64,000 nucleotides of DNA from Deferrisoma camini S3R1 (GCF_000526155.1 NZ_JAFN01000001.1:3784264-3848263), one strand, 5' to 3'. Shown: positions 43,745 through 53,660, counted from the stretch's first letter. Notes: a model not told the origin generated them from the letters alone. Numbers and translations: made by a program.

Positions 43745-43787
43745 TTCCCCGGCCTGCCCGACGCAACCGCCAACCGGAGGTGACACC

Positions 43788-45701
43788 ATGGAGCACAAGG
43801 CACCGAAGCGAAGCGCGGACCCCGCCGGCGTGGAGATGCTCGAGATCGCGGAGCGCGACCGCCTGGACTCCGTGTGGGAGCGCCTGGAGCGACAGCAGCC
43901 CCAGTGCGGCTACGGCCAGCTCGGCACCTGCTGCCGGATCTGCGTCATGGGCCCGTGCCGGATCGACCCCCTGGGCGAGGGGCCCATCCGGGGGGTGTGC
44001 GGGGCCACGGCCGACACCATCGTGGCCCGGAACCTGGCCCGCATGGCCGCGGTGGGCGCGTCGGCCCACTCGGACCACGGCCGCAAGGTGGCCCTCACCC
44101 TCAAGGAGGTGGCCGAGGGCACGGTGACCGACTACCGGATCACCGACACCGAGAAGCTCACCGCGGTGGCCGCGAAGCTCGGGATCGCGGTCGAGGGCCG
44201 GTCGTTCCCGGACGTCGCCAGGGACGTGGCCGACGCGGCGCTCCACTGCTTCGGAAAGCAGGACGACCAGCCCATCTCGTTCCTCGAGGCCTACATGCCG
44301 GCCAAGCGGTTCGAGCGACTCAAGAAGCTCGAGGACGACCTGCTGGCGTCCACCGGCGCCAGGTACGGGCTCCTGCCCCGGGGCATCGACCGCGAGTCGG
44401 TGGACATCCTCCACCGCACCCACTTCGGGTGCGACGCCGACCCCCTGTCCCTGGTGCTCCAGTCGGTGCGGTGCTCCCTGGCCGACGGGTGGGGCGGGTC
44501 CCTGATCGCCACCGAGCTCCAGGACGTGCTGTTCGGCACCCCCCGGGTCAAGACCGTGCGGGCCAACCTGGGGGTGCTCGAGGAGGATATGGTCAACCTC
44601 ATCGTCCACGGCCACGAGCCCATCCTCTCGGAGAAGGTGGTGGAGCACGCCCTGTCGGACGAGATGCAGCAGCGGGCCCGGGACAAGGGGGCCCAGGGGA
44701 TCAACGTGGCCGGCCTGTGCTGCACCGGCAACGAGGTGCTCATGCGCCAGGGGGTGAACGTGGCCGGCAACGAGCTCCACAGCGAGCTCGTGATCATGAC
44801 CGGTGCGGTGGAGGCCATGGTGGTGGACGTCCAGTGCATCTACCCGGCCCTGGCCGACCTCGCGGCCTGCTACCACACCAAGCTCATCACCACCAGCGAG
44901 CAGACCAAGATCCCGGGCGCCCTCCACATCCAGTTCGAGGAGCACCGGGCCGACGCGGTGGCCCGCCGGATCGTGGAGACCGCCATCGACGCGTTCGAGG
45001 CCCGCAACCGGGGCCGCGTCTACATCCCGCCCCACTCCGAGGAGGCCGTGGTGGGGTTCAGCGTGGAGGAGATCCTCAAGGCCCTGGGCGGCACGGTGGC
45101 GCCCCTGGTCAAGGTGATCGCCGACGGCGCGATCAAGGGGGTGGTGGGCGTCGTGGGGTGCAACAACGTCAAGGTGCGCCAGGACTCGTTCCACCGGGAG
45201 CTCACGGCCGAGCTGATCGCCCGGGACATCCTGGTGATCGGCACCGGGTGCTGGGCCATCGCGGCGGCCAAGGCCGGCCTGATGCAGCTCTCCACTCGGG
45301 AGCAGGCCGGCCCGGGCCTCAAGGCGGTGTGCGAGCAGCTCGGCATCCCGCCGGTGATCCACATGGGCTCGTGCGTGGACTGCTCGCGCATGCTCGTGCT
45401 CGCCGGGGCCCTGGCCGACCACCTGGGCGTGGACGTGGACGCCCTGCCCCTGGTGGGCTCGGCCCCCGAGTGGACCACCGAGAAGGCCGTGGCCATCGGC
45501 ACCTACTTCGTGGGCTCCGGGGTGCCGGTGCACCTGTGGCCCGTGCCCCCGGTCCTCGGCAGCCCCGCGGTCACCAAGATCCTCACCGAGGACGCCAAGG
45601 GGGTGCTCGGCGGCTACTTCTTCGTGGAAGAAGATCCCAAGGCCGCCGCGGACCGGATGGAGGCCATCATCGCCGAGAAGCGCGCCGGGCTCGGCCTGTG
45701 A
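43788..45701 (+). CDS. cooS: Anaerobic nickel carbon monoxide dehydrogenase, catalytic subunit CooS
   Basis: A 637-residue Ni-Fe-S enzyme oxidising CO to CO2. Cysteines for clusters D and B are C40, C48, C49, C52, C57 and C71 (CGYGQLGTCCRICVMGPC). C-cluster ligands are all present: H274/H276 (IVHGHEPI), C311/C312 (AGLCCTGNE), C350 (VQCIYP), C458 (VVGCNN), C488 (GTGCWA), C529 (MGSCVDC). No acetyl-CoA synthase gene is nearby, so this is a monofunctional CODH feeding electrons to the adjacent CooF and flavoprotein. First gene of a three-gene operon. Confidence 0.97.
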   Translation: MEHKAPKRSADPAGVEMLEIAERDRLDSVWERLERQQPQCGYGQLGTCCRICVMGPCRIDPLGEGPIRGVCGATADTIVARNLARMAAVGASAHSDHGRKVALTLKEVAEGTVTDYRITDTEKLTAVAAKLGIAVEGRSFPDVARDVADAALHCFGKQDDQPISFLEAYMPAKRFERLKKLEDDLLASTGARYGLLPRGIDRESVDILHRTHFGCDADPLSLVLQSVRCSLADGWGGSLIATELQDVLFGTPRVKTVRANLGVLEEDMVNLIVHGHEPILSEKVVEHALSDEMQQRARDKGAQGINVAGLCCTGNEVLMRQGVNVAGNELHSELVIMTGAVEAMVVDVQCIYPALADLAACYHTKLITTSEQTKIPGALHIQFEEHRADAVARRIVETAIDAFEARNRGRVYIPPHSEEAVVGFSVEEILKALGGTVAPLVKVIADGAIKGVVGVVGCNNVKVRQDSFHRELTAELIARDILVIGTGCWAIAAAKAGLMQLSTREQAGPGLKAVCEQLGIPPVIHMGSCVDCSRMLVLAGALADHLGVDVDALPLVGSAPEWTTEKAVAIGTYFVGSGVPVHLWPVPPVLGSPAVTKILTEDAKGVLGGYFFVEEDPKAAADRMEAIIAEKRAGLGL

Positions 45702-45715
45702 GCGGGGAGGGAGCC

Positions 45716-46312
45716 ATGAAAAAGATCTTCGTGGACTACATGCGTTGCGTGGCGTGCAAGGGGTGCGAGATCGCGTGCGCGGTGGAGCACCATCCCAGCC
45801 GGAGCCTGCTCGGCCTGGTGGGGGACGCCCGGACCCAGGTCAACGTGCGGGTGCTCGCCGTGGAGCACGAGGCGTTCCCGGTGTCGTGCCGGCACTGCGA
45901 CCCGGCCTGGTGCATGGACGCGTGCCCGGCCGGGGCCATCTCCCGCGACCCGGTCACCGCCGCGGTGATCCTGGACCAGGCCAGGTGCAAGGCGTGCGGC
46001 ATGTGCGCCATGGTGTGCCCGTTCGACGCCATCGCGTTCAAGGTCACCCACGCGTCCCCCGACGGCCGGGAGACCGCGTTCAAGTGCGACCTGTGCTCCC
46101 ACCGGGTCCGGGAGGGGCGGCTTCCGGCCTGCGTGGAGGCGTGCCACTCGGGCGCCCTGGCGTTCCGCGAGCACGAGGAGGTGCGCCGGGACCGGGCGAC
46201 CCGCAACCTGCGGGAGTACCTGCTCGGCCAGCGCGCCCTGCCCGACACCTTCGCCCTGTACCGCGAGCTCCGGCGCAAGGAGTTCGCCCGGCGCGGGGAG
46301 CCGGCGCCGTGA
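45716..46312 (+). CDS. cooF: CooF-like 4Fe-4S electron carrier of CO dehydrogenase
   Basis: A 198-residue ferredoxin-type protein with four cysteine groups: CVACKGCEIAC, CRHCDPAWCMDAC, CKACGMCAMVCP and CDLCSHRV...CVEAC, in the order of CooF/HycB-type polyferredoxins. It takes electrons from CooS. The preceding GGGAGGGAGCC is a good ribosome-binding site; its stop overlaps the GTG start of the flavoprotein, so electron transfer partners are translationally coupled. Confidence 0.92.
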   Translation: MKKIFVDYMRCVACKGCEIACAVEHHPSRSLLGLVGDARTQVNVRVLAVEHEAFPVSCRHCDPAWCMDACPAGAISRDPVTAAVILDQARCKACGMCAMVCPFDAIAFKVTHASPDGRETAFKCDLCSHRVREGRLPACVEACHSGALAFREHEEVRRDRATRNLREYLLGQRALPDTFALYRELRRKEFARRGEPAP

Positions 46313-47526
46313 AGGTCGTGACCGTGGGGGCGGGAGTCGCCGCCGCCGAGTTCGTCGAGACCCTCCGGGCCGAGGGGTTCCGGGGCGAGATCGTGATGAT
46401 CTCGGCGGAGGGCTTCCCGCCCTACTCCCCGTGCGTCATGCCGTTCTTCCTGGCCGGCGACCCCCTCGAGACGGCCTACTGGAAGGGCGCGGACTTCTAC
46501 GACCGGCTCGGGGTGACGCCCCGCCTGGGGGACCCGGTGACGGAGGTGGAGGACGGCAAGGTGCGCACCGCCTCCGGAGCGGTGGAAACCTTCGACCGGC
46601 TCCTGTACGCCCCCGGGGCCCGGGACCGGTACCCCGAGCCCTCGTGGCTCCGGGTGCGCGGCGTGTTCGGCTTCAAGACCCTGAGCGACCTCACGGCCAT
46701 CGACCGGCACATCCGGGAGACGGGCGCCCGCCGGGCGGTGATCTTCGGCGGCGGGTTCATCGGCGTGGACGCGGCCCTGGCCCTGTGGCACCGGGGCCTC
46801 CAGGTCACCGTGGTGCACCGGAACAACCGGCTCCTGTCCCGGATGACCGACGAGGACGGGGGCAAGTTCGCCACCCGGCTCCTGGCCGAGCGCACCGGCA
46901 TCGAGGTGCGCCTCGAGACCCGGGTCACCGCCGTCAACGCCCGGGACGGGGCGCTCGCGTCGGTGGACCTGACCGACGGCACCCGGATCGAGACGCCGCT
47001 CCTGATCGTCGCCACCGGGGTGGCCCCCGAGTCGGGGCCCCTCACCGGGGCCGACCAGGGGGTCGCGGTGGACGAGGCCCTGCGGTTCGACCCCCGGGTC
47101 TACGCGGCCGGGGACGTGGCGGTCACGCCCCACGCCGTGGACGGCCGGCCCGGCCTGTACGCCCTGTTCCCCAACGCCGTGGAGCAGGCCCGGGTGGCGG
47201 CCCGGCACCTGGTGCACGGCCGCGGCGCGTACGCCGGCTCGGTCGACGCCAACGTGCTCCGCAAGCACGTGGACTTCCCGGTGGTCTCGGCCGGCCGGTT
47301 CGAGGGGGAGCCCCTCACCTGGCAGGACGCCGACCGGTTCCGGCGGGTGTACCTGAAGGACGGCCGGATCAACGGGTACATGCTGGTGGGCGACATGGCC
47401 GCCGCCGGCTACCTGCACCGGCTCTACCTGGAGCAGACCCCGGCCGAGCGGGAGGTCCCGGGTCTCTTGTCCGACACCTCGGGCACGAGCTACTACCGCA
47501 GGGCCGTGGGACTGGGGGGCCGGTGA
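46309..47526 (+). CDS. FAD/NAD(P)-dependent oxidoreductase linked to CO dehydrogenase
   Basis: A 405-residue pyridine nucleotide-disulphide-type flavoprotein. FAD-binding VTVGAGVAAAEFVETL at the N-terminus, second dinucleotide fold VIFGGGFIGVDAALALWHRG (about 145-164), and the FAD-binding VYAAGDVAVTPHA motif. The cysteine in PYSPCVMPFFLAG matches NADH oxidase-like flavoproteins. In CooS-CooF-flavoprotein operons this subunit is thought to reduce NAD(P)+ with CO-derived electrons. GTG 46309 overlaps the cooF stop. Confidence 0.9.
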   Translation: MKVVTVGAGVAAAEFVETLRAEGFRGEIVMISAEGFPPYSPCVMPFFLAGDPLETAYWKGADFYDRLGVTPRLGDPVTEVEDGKVRTASGAVETFDRLLYAPGARDRYPEPSWLRVRGVFGFKTLSDLTAIDRHIRETGARRAVIFGGGFIGVDAALALWHRGLQVTVVHRNNRLLSRMTDEDGGKFATRLLAERTGIEVRLETRVTAVNARDGALASVDLTDGTRIETPLLIVATGVAPESGPLTGADQGVAVDEALRFDPRVYAAGDVAVTPHAVDGRPGLYALFPNAVEQARVAARHLVHGRGAYAGSVDANVLRKHVDFPVVSAGRFEGEPLTWQDADRFRRVYLKDGRINGYMLVGDMAAAGYLHRLYLEQTPAEREVPGLLSDTSGTSYYRRAVGLGGR

Positions 47527-47550
47527 GGGGCGGGCGGATCCAGCTGTGTG

Positions 47551-47901
<351 letters not shown>

Positions 47902-50304
47902 CTAGGGCTCGGTTTCCACCGCGGCCCGGAGCCGGGCCAGAATGCGCTTCTTCTTGTCCTCCCCCTCGATCCGGCCGCCCAGGAGGTCTCGCACGTGGAA
48001 CACGTCGCGGGCCTGGGGCCCCTGGGTCGTGACCATCGCATGAACCACGGTGAGCCCCAGCTCGTCCAGGGCCGCCGTCAGGGCGGCCAAGAGCCCCGGC
48101 CGGTCCCGGCAGGTGACCTCGATCACGGAGTGCACCGGCGAGCCGTGGGTCAGGTCCACGCGGGTGGGAACGGGCATGGCCGCCATCCGGCGGTCCACCA
48201 GCCCCGGCCGGCGGGGCCTGGGCCGGCCGGCCGTCAACGCCTCGTCGAGGGCCTGCCTCAGACGATCCCGGCCGGGGGGATGATCCGGCGGGTGGCAGCG
48301 GAACCATAGGTGCAGCAGGCCCCGGGGCCAGGCGTGGACCTGGAACATGCGGATGTCGAAGCCCAGGCGGGTCAGGGCGGCGGAGGTCGCCGACAGGGCC
48401 CACGGCGGCGGCGCGGAGATCACCCCCAGCACCTCCACAGGCCCGAAGGGGGTGGCCACCGTCTCCCACCGGCACGGGGCGTCGCCCAGCCGAGCTGTCA
48501 TCCGGACCAGCCGGCCGAGGAGGTCGGGGGGCACCTGGAGCAGCTCGGCCGTGGGCACCTCGTCCACCAGAGCACGCTCGGCCGCGCCGCCGCAGGCCCG
48601 CGCGAGCTGCTCACGCAGGGCGTCGGCCGGCACGGCGGGGTCTGCCCGGGCCGTGCGGGCCCGGCTGTGGAGGGCGAGCAGCAGGTTGCGGGTCCAGGCG
48701 GTCCAGGTGGGGTGGTGGGGCCCCGGATGGGTCGAGGCCAAGTCCGCGTAGGCCAGCACCACGAGCGCGTCCAGGCGCTCGGGGGTCCCGGCGATCTTCC
48801 AGGCCTCCCGGGCCGTGCGGGGGTCGTCGGGGTCCCGCCGGAAGGCCAGGAGCGGCACGGCGTGGTGATGCTCGACCAACCGGGCCGCCTCCCTCGCCTC
48901 CTCGTCCGAGAGCCCCAGGGCCCGGGCGATCCGCTCGGCGTGGGAAGCCCCGGACCGGGCGTGGTCTCCGGCCGACACGCACTTGCCCAGGTCGTGGGTG
49001 AGCGCTGCCACCCGCAGCACCCAGGGGGCCGGGAGCCCGCCGGCGACCCGGGTGAGCCACGGCTCCCGATCCTCCAGCGCCCCCAGCCACAGCCGCTCGA
49101 ACGCGGCCAGGCACTCCACCCCGTGGGCGCCCACGGTGAAGGCGTGGCGGGCGTCGTAGGGCACGGCGTGGGCCGCCTCGCCCAGCAAGGGGTCGACGTC
49201 CCCCAGGAGGCCGTGGTCGAGCAGGGCGTCGAGCAGGGGGTGCGAGGCCGCCCTCCTGCGGAACAGTCTGCCCAGGGCCTCCCGCAGGGCGGCGCGCCGC
49301 ACGGGGGCGGGCGATGCGGCCAGGCGCGCCATCACGGAGGGGCGGGGCTTTCCGTCGGGACCCTGGGGGCCCTGGAGGGCCGAGGCCGCCCGGGCCGGGT
49401 CGTCGAACCCCTCGGTAGCCGTGGCGACGCGGGGGGGGTGGGGGAACCCGTCGGCCACGGCCTGCCACAGCGCCGCGATGTCGCGGGCCGCCCGGTGGAG
49501 CCGGGCAAAGAGCTCCTCGGGACGTTCGCCCGGCACCACGATCCGCGCCACGGCCTCGTGGTGCTCGAAGGTGAGATGGTCGGTCTTGCGGCCGGCAACG
49601 CCGTGGATGGCCGCCCGGACCCGATCGAGGAGGCGCGCCCCTTCCAACGCCTGGGGGCCCCGGGGAAGCCGGGCGATCTCCCGGTGCGGGTCGAGCCCCA
49701 GGCACGCCAGGACCCAACGGGCGGCCTGCAGGTCCCGCAGCCCGCCCCACCCCTCCTTCACGTGGGGTTCGAGCAGGTGCGAGATCTCCCCGAAGCGCTT
49801 GCGCCGGGCCTCCACGTCCTCGATGACGGCCCTCGCCCAGGCCCGGGTTCGCCGGGACGGACGGGGTTTCGCCCCGGCTCGCCTGAGGGTCCGCTCGAAC
49901 AGGTCGGGGTCCCCCAGGAGCAGGCGGGCATCCAGCAGCGCCGTGGCCGCGGTCAGGTCCTGGCGGGCCACGTCCCGACAATCGGCCGGGGTACGCAGGG
50001 CGTGGCCCACGTCGAGCCCGAGGTCCCACAGGGGGTACAGCACGGGTTCGACCTCGGGCGCGGTGCCGGAGCGGCCCGCGAGGAACAGCAGGTCCACGTC
50101 GCTGCGCGGGGCCATCTCCCTGCGGCCGTACCCGCCCAGGGCCACCACGGCCCGCCCCGGGCCGTCCCAGCCGGCGGCCCGGGCCAGGTCCCCCACCAGC
50201 TCGTCCACGAGCCGGGCGAACTCTGCGGGGGACGCCCGGCCCGAGGCCAGCCGGTGCCTGGCCTCGGCCAGGCGGTCCTTCCAGGCGGACAGGGGAGCCG
50301 TCAC
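47902..50304 (-). CDS. glnD: [Protein-PII] uridylyltransferase/uridylyl-removing enzyme GlnD
   Basis: An 800-residue bifunctional enzyme that uridylylates PII at low glutamine. Nucleotidyltransferase domain with VVALGGYGRREMAPRSDVDLLFL (catalytic G-G...D-x-D), HD domain with LTHDLGKCVSAGDHARSG (uridylyl removal), and two C-terminal ACT domains (TPFGPVEVLGVISAPPPWAL and VHSVIEVTCRDRPGLLAALTAAL). Slightly shorter than the enterobacterial enzyme. GTG 50304 overlaps the amt stop (GTGA), so the sensor enzyme is made together with the transporter. Confidence 0.95.
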   Translation of the reverse strand: MTAPLSAWKDRLAEARHRLASGRASPAEFARLVDELVGDLARAAGWDGPGRAVVALGGYGRREMAPRSDVDLLFLAGRSGTAPEVEPVLYPLWDLGLDVGHALRTPADCRDVARQDLTAATALLDARLLLGDPDLFERTLRRAGAKPRPSRRTRAWARAVIEDVEARRKRFGEISHLLEPHVKEGWGGLRDLQAARWVLACLGLDPHREIARLPRGPQALEGARLLDRVRAAIHGVAGRKTDHLTFEHHEAVARIVVPGERPEELFARLHRAARDIAALWQAVADGFPHPPRVATATEGFDDPARAASALQGPQGPDGKPRPSVMARLAASPAPVRRAALREALGRLFRRRAASHPLLDALLDHGLLGDVDPLLGEAAHAVPYDARHAFTVGAHGVECLAAFERLWLGALEDREPWLTRVAGGLPAPWVLRVAALTHDLGKCVSAGDHARSGASHAERIARALGLSDEEAREAARLVEHHHAVPLLAFRRDPDDPRTAREAWKIAGTPERLDALVVLAYADLASTHPGPHHPTWTAWTRNLLLALHSRARTARADPAVPADALREQLARACGGAAERALVDEVPTAELLQVPPDLLGRLVRMTARLGDAPCRWETVATPFGPVEVLGVISAPPPWALSATSAALTRLGFDIRMFQVHAWPRGLLHLWFRCHPPDHPPGRDRLRQALDEALTAGRPRPRRPGLVDRRMAAMPVPTRVDLTHGSPVHSVIEVTCRDRPGLLAALTAALDELGLTVVHAMVTTQGPQARDVFHVRDLLGGRIEGEDKKKRILARLRAAVETEP

Positions 50305-51581
50305 AGGGAGTAGCCCACCTCGCCGTGGGCCGTTTGGTCCAGGCCGACGAGCTCGTCCTCGGGGCTGACCCTCAGGCCGATGGTGGCGTCCAGCACCCGG
50401 CACAGCACCCAGGTCACGGCGAACGCGTACACCGCGGCCGCGACGACCCCCACCACTTGGACCCCGAACTGCCTCACGTCGCCGGTGATCAGGCTGCCCG
50501 CGCCCACGGTGGCGAAGATGCCGGTGGCCAGGGCTCCCCAGGCGCCGCCCACGCCGTGGACCCCGAGCACGTCCAGGGCGTCGTCGTAGCCGAACCGCTC
50601 CTTGAGGCACACGGCTCGGAAGCAGATGAACCCGGCCAGCCCTCCGACCACGATGGCCCAACCCGGGGTGATGAACCCCGCCCCGGGGGTGATGGCGACC
50701 AGCCCGGCCACCAGCCCCGACGCGGCGCCCAGGGCGCTGGGCTTGCCGAACCGGACCTTCTCGGCTGCGAGCCACCCGAGCATGCCCGCGGCGGCGGCCG
50801 TGTTGGTGGACACGAAGGCCAGCACCGCGGTTCCGTTGGCCGCCAGGGCGCTGCCGGCGTTGAACCCGAACCAGCCGAACCACAGGAGCCCGGCCCCCAG
50901 CAGGGTCATGGTCAGGTTGTGGGGGATGAACCGCTCGGTGGGGTACCCCCGGCGCTTGCCGAGCACGAGGATCGCGGCCAGGGCCGACACGCCCGACGAG
51001 ATGTGCACCACGGTTCCGCCGGCGAAGTCCAGGGCTCCCAGCTCGAGCAGCCACCCGCCGTCCCCCCACACCCAGTGGGCCAGGGGGTCGTACACCAGGA
51101 ACGCCCACAGGACGATGAACAGGGTGTAGGCCCCGAACTTGACCCGTTCGACCAGGGCCCCGCTGATGAGGGCCGGCGTGATGATGGCGAACATCCCCTG
51201 GAACACGGCAAAGGCCAGGGTGGGCACCGTGCCGGACAGGGTGTCCGGGGTGAGGCCCGCGAGGAACAACCGGTCCAGGCCCCCGATCCAGGGGCCGGGG
51301 GCTCCGCCGAACGACAGGGAGTACCCGGCCACGACCCACTGGACCGCCAGCACGCCCATGGCGATGAAGCTGAGCATCAGGGTGGAGAGGATGTTCTTGG
51401 CCCGGACCATGCCCCCGTAGAACAGGGCGAGCCCGGGAACCATCAGCAGCACCAGGGCGGAGCTCACCAGGAGCCAGGCGGTGTCGCCGGGGTTGGGGCC
51501 GGACCCGGCCCATGCCGGGCCGGCGACGAGGGGCAAGACGAGGGGCAGGGCAGCGGCCCGGAAGGGGCGGATGAGACGCAT
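50301..51581 (-). CDS. amt: Ammonium transporter Amt
   Basis: A 426-residue membrane protein. N-terminal signal-like segment, then the Amt/Rh channel: TAWLLVSSALVLLMVPGLALFYGGMV, FVYDP-like LVYDPLAHWVWG, DFAGGTVVHISSGVSALAA, WFGWFGFNAGSAL and LGVHGVGGAWGALATGIFA. The last carries the second conserved pore histidine, the first being in VVHISSG. Together with glnB downstream this is the usual amt-PII pairing. ATG 51581 has AAGGAGG eight bases upstream. Confidence 0.96.
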   Translation of the reverse strand: MRLIRPFRAAALPLVLPLVAGPAWAGSGPNPGDTAWLLVSSALVLLMVPGLALFYGGMVRAKNILSTLMLSFIAMGVLAVQWVVAGYSLSFGGAPGPWIGGLDRLFLAGLTPDTLSGTVPTLAFAVFQGMFAIITPALISGALVERVKFGAYTLFIVLWAFLVYDPLAHWVWGDGGWLLELGALDFAGGTVVHISSGVSALAAILVLGKRRGYPTERFIPHNLTMTLLGAGLLWFGWFGFNAGSALAANGTAVLAFVSTNTAAAAGMLGWLAAEKVRFGKPSALGAASGLVAGLVAITPGAGFITPGWAIVVGGLAGFICFRAVCLKERFGYDDALDVLGVHGVGGAWGALATGIFATVGAGSLITGDVRQFGVQVVGVVAAAVYAFAVTWVLCRVLDATIGLRVSPEDELVGLDQTAHGEVGYSL

Positions 51582-51941
51582 CGGTTCCTCCTTGCTTCGG
51601 CGCGACAGGGGTTGGCAGGGGGAGGGCCGAAAGCAAGGCGCGTGCCCGGGGTGAAAGCCGGCCACCCTGGCCGGGTTCCGGGCTCGGGGAGGGGGAGGGA
51701 ACGGGTGGGGTTGCAACAATCGTGTGACGGTGTGGGTGGCTTCGATACAAAAATGTCGTAACGTTGGGCGGGGAAAACAAAAAGGGGAAGCCGGGGGCAG
51801 CTCTCCGGGGGGGCAAAGAGCAATCGCGATCCCGACTTCCCCAACCGATTTTCCGTGTTGGTGGACGGAGGAACTATGCTCCCCCGGCCCCAATGTGTCA
51901 AGGGGCCCCAAAAAACTTTTTCAGGGGGTTCTCGAACCTTT
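51582..51941 (-). promoter_or_regulatory. amt upstream region
   Basis: Non-coding. Read on the - strand, a sequence TCACACG-N4-TTGCA (51712-51727) resembles the -24/-12 sigma-54 pattern with a good -12 but without the -24 GG, so it is only a weak candidate. CCCC-TGAAAAAGTTTTTT-GGGG (51906-51926) could be a terminator of the clp-type gene that ends at 51942. Confidence 0.35.
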
Positions 51942-53240
51942 TTACGCCGCTTCGAACCAGACCTTCCGTCGCCGCAGGTGGGTGCGGATGCGGGCCGGGG
52001 GGCGGAACTTGCCCGAGAGCAGCTCCGTGGCCAGGGGGTCGAGCACGTGGCGCCGGATGGTGCGCCGGAGCGGCCGGGCCCCGTACCGCGGGTCGGTGCC
52101 CTCCTCCACGAGGAACTCCTTCACCTCCGGGTCGAAGTCGATCGCAAGCCGCCGGGGCTCCAGGTACCCCTCCACCTCCTTGAGGATGAGCTCGCAGATC
52201 TTCAGGCTGGCCTCCCGGCTCAGGGGCCGGAACACGACGACCTCGTCGATGCGGTTCACGAACTCCGGCGGGAACTCCGCCTTGAGCGCCTTGAGGCTCT
52301 CGCTCTCCACCTCCTCGCAGCCGGTGCACACGCCGAACCCCGCCCGTCGGTCGAGCTCCTCCACCTCGCGGGTGCCCACGTTGCTGGTCATGATGATCAC
52401 GGCGTCCCGAAACGAGACCTTCCGGCCCTTGCTGTCGGTCAGGATGCCCTCGTCGAGTACCTGGAGGAGGAGCTGATGGAGCTTGGGGTGGGCCTTCTCG
52501 ATCTCGTCGAACAGCACCACGCACGGCCCCCGGGCCATCACCGCGTCGGTGAGGTAGCCCCCCTCGCCGTGGCCGATGTACCCCGGAGGCGCCCCAATGA
52601 GCTTCGCGTACTCATGGGACTGGGCGTACTCGCTGCAGTCCACCCGCACGAGCCGGTCCTCGCCCGGGTAAAGCACCCGAACCAGGGCCTTGGCGAGCTC
52701 GGTCTTGCCCACCCCGGTCTGTCCCAGGAAGAAGAAGCTGCCCACGGGCCGGTCCGGATCCTTCAGACCTGCCGCGGCGCGGCGCAGCACCCGGGCCAGC
52801 TTCTCCACGGCCTCGCGCTGCCCTACCACCTGGCGTTCCAAGAGCTCCTCCAGCCGGAGCACCCGGTCCGCTTCGTCCGGCGTCTCTTCCTGCCGGGGCT
52901 CCACCAGGTAGAGGTGGGTCTCCGCCTCGCCCTCGGTCACGGGCACCGAGACCCGCGTGATGTCGAGGTGGGGGTTCACGTCCACGCACAGCTGATACAG
53001 GGCGTCTTCGATTCGGCGCCGCTCCTCCCCCTCGGGTCCGCGGTCCAGGAGGTGGGGAAGGATCTCGGCCGGGAACTCCGGGATGCACAGCCCCAACAGG
53101 AACCGCACGTACTCGTCCCGGTTCCGGAACCGGGCCCCGCCCAGCAGCCGTTGGGTCTCCGTCTCGGTGAAGGAGCGCACCCTCACGAACCGGTCGAGGG
53201 CTTCGCTGTAACGAAGCACCGTGTTCACCGATACCTTCAT
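51942..53240 (-). CDS. Single-ring AAA+ ATPase of the Clp/Hsp100 type (ClpB D2-like)
   Basis: A 432-residue protein. The first ~130 residues are not a ClpA/B N-domain and are unassigned. Then a class 2 Clp AAA+ domain: LERQVVGQREAVEKLARVLRRA, Walker A FFFLGQTGVGKTELAKAL (about 173-190), GYIGHGEGGYLTDAVM, Walker B VVLFDEIEKAHPKLHQLLLQVLDEG, sensor 1 VIIMTSNVG, arginine finger FPPEFVNRIDEVVVF, and the C-terminal D2-small domain (YGARPLRRTIRRHVLDPLA). It resembles half of ClpB/ClpA. No ClpP-binding loop was recognised, so a chaperone or unfoldase role is more likely. ATG 53240 with an AAAGGAG site. Confidence 0.85.
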   Translation of the reverse strand: MKVSVNTVLRYSEALDRFVRVRSFTETETQRLLGGARFRNRDEYVRFLLGLCIPEFPAEILPHLLDRGPEGEERRRIEDALYQLCVDVNPHLDITRVSVPVTEGEAETHLYLVEPRQEETPDEADRVLRLEELLERQVVGQREAVEKLARVLRRAAAGLKDPDRPVGSFFFLGQTGVGKTELAKALVRVLYPGEDRLVRVDCSEYAQSHEYAKLIGAPPGYIGHGEGGYLTDAVMARGPCVVLFDEIEKAHPKLHQLLLQVLDEGILTDSKGRKVSFRDAVIIMTSNVGTREVEELDRRAGFGVCTGCEEVESESLKALKAEFPPEFVNRIDEVVVFRPLSREASLKICELILKEVEGYLEPRRLAIDFDPEVKEFLVEEGTDPRYGARPLRRTIRRHVLDPLATELLSGKFRPPARIRTHLRRRKVWFEAA

Positions 53241-53660
53241 GGCCTTCCACTCCTTTGCCTCCCCTCCGGTCTTGCATCGGGCGCTTTCGCCCTGGGTTAC
53301 GGATCGGCCGGACCGGACCGGATCGTGACCCGGTCTCATGCCGACCCGCGTTCAAATCCATTGGCCCCCTGAGCACAGGGGCAAGGGGCCCATATTCATT
53401 TTTGTCCACCCCCCGCGCATGGGCAAGGGACTCCGGCCACACGGCGGGGAGGCAAACGAAGTTTTTTTCTCGCCGGTGGAGGCTTTTGGGCTTGAATCCC
53501 GGTTCGCGGTGTCGCGTGGGGTGCGGATAACGCTTTGGAATAAAAAGAGAAAGGTTTGGAGGTGGGGTCCGGCTTCGTTTGATTTTCCCGCGGTTCGTTT
53601 GGCGGATCGGCAGGCCGGCGGCCCGCGGGCCGTCCGTCCGCAGGAGGGCCACAAAACCTC
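53241..53660. other. Intergenic region between divergent genes
   Basis: Lies between the clp-type gene (-) and the XRE-cupin regulator (+). Contains A/T-richer patches at 53395-53410 and 53530-53560 that may hold the clp promoter; no site could be fixed and no gene is seen. Confidence 0.4.

Noticed and set aside
43874-45715. Open frame of about 600 codons before cooF in the same frame
   Set aside because: Shadow of cooS; composition is Arg/Gly/Pro-rich and the real CooS frame has all ligand cysteines.
51712-51727. Sigma-54 promoter for amt
   Set aside because: The -12 TTGCA and spacing fit, but the nearly invariant -24 GG is absent; kept only as a weak remark.
50305-51816. Long - strand frame upstream of glnD
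   Set aside because: Shadow of amt; the GlnD family sequence begins at the GTG 50304 that overlaps the amt stop.
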